Shown: one piece after another, positions 7,056 through 9,632 of the stretch
How positions within the stretch are numbered: position 1 is the first letter of the stretch
Layout of the letters: each line of letters begins with the position of its first letter
Assembly (NCBI GenBank): GCA_044357775.1
Contig: JBIKOX010000117.1
Coordinates: forward strand, 1 to 9,632
DNA: 9,632 bases
Reading direction: 5' to 3'
Origin: UBA4416 sp044357775
GTDB taxonomy: Bacteria; Bacteroidota; Bacteroidia; B-17B0; Aurantibacillaceae
The notes under the pieces: generated by a model
Seen by the model: only the letters and a program-made list of their open reading frames with translations
Databases searched by the model: none
Told to the model about the DNA's origin: nothing
Position numbers and translations under genes: made by a program

Positions 7056-7092
7056 AGACCTGTCAGGTTTTTAAAACCTGACAGGTCTTTTT
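7056..7092. terminator. Perfect nested palindrome, probable terminator of hutU
   Basis: AGACCTGTCAGGTTTT (7056-7071) and AAAACCTGACAGGTCT (7073-7088) are exact reverse complements, 16 bp each, separated by one T. A T5 run ends at 7092. It begins 3 nt after the hutU stop. Each arm is itself nearly palindromic (ACCTG-T-CAGGT; ACCTG-A-CAGGT), so the RNA can fold as one long hairpin or two small ones. Because it is symmetric with A and T runs, it could stop transcription from either side. The sequence resembles a dispersed repeat rather than a unique terminator. Confidence 0.72.
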
Positions 7093-7100
7093 ACATTCAT

Positions 7101-7137
7101 CATACGCAGATTCGTATATTCGTATTCAATTCGTAAT
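7101..7137 (+). repeat. ATTCGTAT leader repeat, copy 1 (before ACMSD)
   Basis: Units ATTCGTAT (7110-7117), ATTCGTAT (7118-7125) and ATTCGTAA (7129-7136), preceded by CATACGCAG. The first 23 bases (7101-7123) match 8237-8259 at 22 positions, and the whole 37-nt element matches copy 2 at about 32. It ends 5 nt before the ATG at 7143. TATATTCG (7115-7122) differs by one base from the Bacteroidota -7 box TAnnTTTG, so the element may double as a promoter. Confidence 0.7.
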
Positions 7138-7142
7138 AAAAT

Positions 7143-8132
7143 ATGTTCACAATAGATACCCACACTCATATTATTCCAAAGCACATTCCTGATTTTACAA
7201 AGAAATTTGGATATGGAAATTTTGTACAATTAGATCATCATCAACCAGGCAGAGCATGGATGGTGCAAGGAGATAAACGTTTTAGAGAAATTGAAGAAAA
7301 CTGTTGGGATGCCGAAGTACGAATAAAAGAAATGGCAGAACATCAGGCCGATATGCAAGTGATTTGCACCATTCCTGTGATGTTTAGTTATGACGCAAAA
7401 CCAAATGACTGTTTAGAGATTTCGCAATTTTTAAATGATGATATTGCACAAACCGTAAACCGTTATCCTGATAAATTTATTGGTTTAGCAACGGTGCCTA
7501 TGCAGGACACAAAACTCGCTGTTCAAGAATTAGAACGTTGCATGAAGCTTGGTTTTAAAGGAGTTCAAATAGGTAGTAATATCAATAACATTAATTTAGG
7601 AGAGCCTCAATTTCATGAATTTTGGGCTGTCTGCGAAAAAACAAATGCGGCTATTTTAGTTCATCCTTGGCAAATGATGGGACAAGAATACATGACTAAA
7701 TATTGGTTGCCATGGTTAGTAGGTATGCCGGCAGAAATTAGTCGCGCTATTTGCTCCATGATATTTGGTGGAATTTTTGAGAAATTCCCGAAACTAAAAG
7801 TATGCTTTGCACATGGCGGCGGTTCTTTTTTACCAACCATTAGTCGCATTGAACACGGGTGGGATTGCCGCCCAGATTTAGTTGCAATTGATAATGAATT
7901 TAACCCAAAAAAGTACTTAGGTAAATTTTGGGTAGATTCTCACGTATGCGATCATAAAATGCTACAATACATTATTGATTTGGTTGGCGCAGATAAAGTA
8001 GTTCAAGGTTCTGATTACCCTTTTCCATTAGGAGAAGCAGTACCCGGAACGTTAGTTCGTGAAGCACCTCTTTCTGATAGTGAAAAAACAATCATTATGG
8101 GAACAGCTGCTAAATCTTGGCTATCCATATAA
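7143..8132 (+). CDS. acmsd: 2-amino-3-carboxymuconate-6-semialdehyde decarboxylase (ACMSD)
   Basis: This 329-aa amidohydrolase-superfamily decarboxylase closely matches animal ACMSD (about 336 aa). It decarboxylates the ring-opened product of 3-hydroxyanthranilate, steering kynurenine-pathway carbon towards oxidation and away from quinolinate/NAD (cytoplasm). Metal ligands by comparison with the Pseudomonas enzyme: His7 and His9 (DTHTH), His174 (LVHPW) and Asp291 (GSDYPFPLG), with the catalytic His224 in CFAHGGG. Candidate substrate-carboxylate arginines are Arg48 (FREIEENCWD), Arg235 and Arg243. Diagnostic family text includes KYWLPWLVGMPAE (186-198), FEKFPKLKVCFAHGGG (212-227) and NPKKYLG (254-260). 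Start: ATG followed directly by the metal-binding strand. It lies 90 bp after hutU, across a strong palindrome and next to a leader repeat, so separate expression is likely. No other kynurenine-pathway gene is in the window. Confidence 0.93.
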   Translation: MFTIDTHTHIIPKHIPDFTKKFGYGNFVQLDHHQPGRAWMVQGDKRFREIEENCWDAEVRIKEMAEHQADMQVICTIPVMFSYDAKPNDCLEISQFLNDDIAQTVNRYPDKFIGLATVPMQDTKLAVQELERCMKLGFKGVQIGSNINNINLGEPQFHEFWAVCEKTNAAILVHPWQMMGQEYMTKYWLPWLVGMPAEISRAICSMIFGGIFEKFPKLKVCFAHGGGSFLPTISRIEHGWDCRPDLVAIDNEFNPKKYLGKFWVDSHVCDHKMLQYIIDLVGADKVVQGSDYPFPLGEAVPGTLVREAPLSDSEKTIIMGTAAKSWLSI

Positions 8133-8134
8133 AT

Positions 8135-8205
8135 TGTCAGTTCGAGCGCAGTCGAGAACTTAGAAGGTTCATCAAGTGCGCTTCCCGACTTCGCTCGAAG
8201 CGACA
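8135..8205. repeat. REP-like foldback element downstream of ACMSD
   Basis: An imperfect inverted repeat: left arm 8135-8158 (TGTCAGTTCGAGCGCAGTCG...) pairs with right arm 8182-8205, with 20 of 24 positions complementary and a 23-nt loop. The longest blocks are TTCGAGCG with CGCTCGAA and AGTCG with CGACT. Each half can also fold alone (AGTTC with GAACT; CTTCG-CT-CGAAG). It is clearly richer in GC than its surroundings and starts 2 nt after the ACMSD stop codon. From memory, GTTCGAGCGCAGTCGAGAAC-type words recur between genes in many Bacteroidota, so I read it as a dispersed extragenic palindrome. It may also act as a terminator, although the nearest T-run (8222-8227) is too far for a classic one. 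Confidence 0.65.
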
Positions 8206-8236
8206 GCACACAGTCGTATAATTTTTTAAACGAACT

Positions 8237-8286
8237 CATACACAGATTCGTATATTCGTTCCCAATTTGTAATCATCAATTCGTAA
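8237..8286 (+). repeat. ATTCGTAT leader repeat, copy 2 (before the 153-aa gene)
   Basis: Units ATTCGTAT (8246-8253), ATTCGTTC (8254-8261), ATTTGTAA (8265-8272) and ATTCGTAA (8279-8286), preceded by CATACACAG (8237-8245). It is the near-identical partner of 7101-7137, with one extra ATTCGTAA unit. It ends 10 nt before the ATG at 8297. It begins about 30 nt after the REP-like element, as copy 1 begins about 9 nt after the hutU palindrome. Confidence 0.7.
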
Positions 8287-8296
8287 TTAAAATCGT

Positions 8297-8758
8297 ATGT
8301 CTCACTTCACCGATCACCAGCTAAAGTTATTAACCTCAGCTGAAGGAAAAACTTTAAAAAAAGTAGTAATCTATTTTTGGGTTAATCGCTTTAATCCCGA
8401 TGCTCAAGTTGATTTAATTGATAATGTAGAATTAGTATTTACCGATGATACTAACCTGGTAATTACCTGTAATGATGAAAGTACAGGAATTGATGTTATT
8501 AAAGATTTTAGTTTTGAGGAAGAAAAAACACAACTCAAACAAGAATTTGGTGATAAAATTAAAATGATTCCAATAGATGCATCTACAACAAAAATGTGGA
8601 CAGATGTAATTGGAGAAACAATTGAAGCTTTTGAATTGAGTAGAGAAGATGAACAATTTTTAAATGATGCTCTTATTATCAGTTTTGGAGTCGAAAAACG
8701 CTCAATTGGCATAAGCCAAAACGACGGATTAATAATTGATTATTGGGAAGATATTTAA
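8297..8758 (+). CDS. Hypothetical 153-aa acidic protein with internal duplication
   Basis: I do not recognise this family. The protein is acidic and soluble-looking: no signal peptide, no membrane helix and no known catalytic motif. Two segments look alike. GKTLKKVVIYF (17-27) followed by VELVFTDDTNLVIT (44-57) parallels GETIEAFEL (106-114) followed by ALIISFGVEKRSIGIS (125-140). Both halves thus read as a G-x-T-[LI] strand, then a two-strand hairpin with D/E turns. This suggests two copies of a small beta-rich module joined by a charged linker (about 70-100). Codon use (TTA, AAA, GAT rich) matches its neighbours, so nothing points to recent transfer. It is preceded by leader-repeat copy 2 and followed by an AT-rich dyad, so it is probably a single-gene unit. 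Coding status is well supported by length, composition and start context; function is unknown. Confidence 0.8.
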   Translation: MSHFTDHQLKLLTSAEGKTLKKVVIYFWVNRFNPDAQVDLIDNVELVFTDDTNLVITCNDESTGIDVIKDFSFEEEKTQLKQEFGDKIKMIPIDASTTKMWTDVIGETIEAFELSREDEQFLNDALIISFGVEKRSIGISQNDGLIIDYWEDI

Positions 8759-8794
8759 TTAAAAGACTGTACTTGGACTTGCTGCGCTTTCCGT

Positions 8795-8820
8795 AAGATT
8801 ATTTATCGATAATAAATCTT
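8795..8820. repeat. 26-bp dyad after the 153-aa gene (operator or weak terminator)
   Basis: The dyad is centred on ATCGAT (8805-8810) with arms AAGATT (8795-8800) and AATCTT (8815-8820); 22 of 26 positions are symmetric. A T-rich stretch (TCTTTATTATTG) follows, so it may end the 153-aa gene's transcript. Its symmetry is equally like a dimeric-regulator site. The remaining 8821-8950 sequence is AT-rich, with no ORF or RNA gene that I can support. Confidence 0.45.
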
Positions 8821-8956
8821 TCTTTATTATTGTATTAATGTCCTTAATGCTAATAACTTAAGTATAATTATAGCGGTATTAAAGTAGTGAAATTAAAAAG
8901 TCTTATTTAGAATAATTATAAATTACGGATGGTGTTAATAAAATTTAAAAAATACG

Positions 8957-8986
8957 TTTTACATATATAACATTCTGTTATTTTTG
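8957..8986 (+). promoter_or_regulatory. Probable promoter of the cytochrome gene
   Basis: TATTTTTG at 8979-8986 is a full match to the Bacteroidota -7 box (TAnnTTTG) and identical to the bTHX -7 box. The upstream element is weak: TTTT at 8957-8960, 18 nt away, in place of TTTG. Transcription would start near 8992, giving a leader of about 60 nt. Confidence 0.55.
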
Positions 8987-8998
8987 CACGGAAGTTTT

Positions 8999-9020
8999 TT
9001 GTCATTAAATTGTCATTAAG
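8999..9020 (+). repeat. 11-nt tandem duplication in the cytochrome leader
   Basis: TTGTCATTAAA (8999-9009) is followed directly by TTGTCATTAAG (9010-9020), with 10 of 11 positions identical. It lies just downstream of the predicted transcription start. The 11-nt period is about one helical turn, which would suit a protein binding one face of the DNA, but two copies could also be chance slippage. Confidence 0.5.
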
Positions 9021-9053
9021 CTACACTTAAAACACAAAATTAGATATAATTCT

Positions 9054-9632
9054 ATGCATAATAATATGTCTCATTTCTCTTTAAAATCCTTATTTGGCGC
9101 GGTTTTTCTATTTTTTGCTTTCTCCTTTGGCTTGAAAGCACAAGATGGCGCTAAAATTTATAAGCAAAATTGCGCAGTTTGTCACGCGCTGACAGATCAA
9201 AAGTTAACTGGACCTGGTTTAGCAGGAATCTTCGATCGCGCGCCCAAAGGTGATTGGTTAAATAAATGGATTTTGAATAACGAAAAGTTAATCAAATCGG
9301 GTGATGCTTACGCTAACAAAATTTACAATGAAAATGGTAAAGCTGCAATGACTGTTTTTGAAGGTCAATTGACCGACAAAGATGTAGAAGCAGTTATAGC
9401 TTATATTAAAAATCCGCCGCCGCCTCCAGGAGCAACAGCAGGCGCAGCAGCTGCAGGACCTGCAACTGAAAAAGAAGAAGTAAAAGGTGGCATTGATCCT
9501 TTATACTTATTATTAGGTGCTATTGTAATTATTGCAATTATTATTGGTGCCTTGCGCAGTGTTCGTCATTCTTTACAAAACTCTTACAATCGTAAAGAAG
9601 GTAAAGCAGAATCTGAAGAAATTACTTTCGGT
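9054..9632 (+). CDS. Exported membrane-anchored mono-haem cytochrome c, 5' part (probable ActA of alternative complex III)
   Basis: The frame is open from ATG 9054 to the right edge (193 codons, no stop), so the C-terminus is missing. Residues 1-30 are a signal peptide (hydrophobic core 12-26, likely cleavage near LKA-QD). A class I cytochrome c domain follows, with haem motif CAVCH (40-44), TGPGLAGI (52-59) and probable axial Met99 in AAMTVF, ending at AYIK (116-119). A Pro/Ala/Gly linker (120-138) and a membrane helix (about 149-167) follow, then a charged stretch. This order of mono-haem domain, linker and helix matches the N-terminal part of the Bacteroidota ActA subunit of alternative complex III (quinol:cytochrome c oxidoreductase), in which a multi-haem domain comes next; that is inference until the downstream sequence is seen. 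An alternative start is Met5 (9066), which also gives a good signal peptide. It has its own promoter at 8957-8986. Confidence 0.82.
   Translation, partial: MHNNMSHFSLKSLFGAVFLFFAFSFGLKAQDGAKIYKQNCAVCHALTDQKLTGPGLAGIFDRAPKGDWLNKWILNNEKLIKSGDAYANKIYNENGKAAMTVFEGQLTDKDVEAVIAYIKNPPPPPGATAGAAAAGPATEKEEVKGGIDPLYLLLGAIVIIAIIIGALRSVRHSLQNSYNRKEGKAESEEITFG

Noticed and set aside
8133..8239. Reverse-strand ORF running from this gap into the end of ACMSD (8015-8239)
   Set aside because: It reads through the REP-like palindrome and the conserved 3' end of ACMSD in a frame without recognisable protein features.
7101..8286. ATTCGTAT-type repeats as a CRISPR array
   Set aside because: Units are only 8 nt, nearly contiguous, with no regular unique spacers and no cas gene.

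Overview
The window looks like chromosomal DNA of a Bacteroidota bacterium (Flavobacteriia/Sphingobacteriia type). It is AT-rich, shows no clear Shine-Dalgarno sites, and has two very good copies of the Bacteroidota -7 promoter box (TAnnTTTG). It carries a bTHX ribosomal protein with a Lys/Ala tail, a long (677 aa) urocanase, a purK-purE pair, and at the right edge what looks like the first part of an alternative complex III cytochrome. All supported genes are on the + strand.

Layout. 1-185 is the 3' end of dihydrolipoamide dehydrogenase (lpd), closed by a hairpin terminator. 303-827 is a YfiT/DinB-type thiol transferase. 1104-2783 is an exported S41 (CtpA-type) protease. 2882-3082 is ribosomal protein bTHX, with its own consensus promoter and terminator. 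3218-4360 and 4402-4881 are purK (GTG start) and purE, which carry out consecutive steps of purine synthesis. 5019-7052 is hutU (histidine breakdown). 7143-8132 is ACMSD (kynurenine branch of tryptophan breakdown). 8297-8758 is an unrecognised 153-aa protein with an apparent internal duplication. From 9054 to the right edge runs an exported, membrane-anchored mono-haem cytochrome c that continues beyond the window.

How the genes relate. Only purK-purE is a clear two-gene pathway unit. hutU and ACMSD are both amino-acid catabolic enzymes, but a strong palindromic terminator-like element separates them. The rest are housekeeping genes placed side by side.

I see no CRISPR array, prophage, transposase, toxin-antitoxin pair or defence system. 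The most unusual content is between the genes. Four of the nine complete or right-edge genes are preceded, 3-10 nt before the start codon, by about four imperfect copies of a 7-8 nt unit. The unit is TACTTAR-like at 303, AACTAAN at 4402, and ATTCGTAT-like at both 7143 and 8297. A REP-like foldback element follows ACMSD, and a nested perfect palindrome follows hutU.
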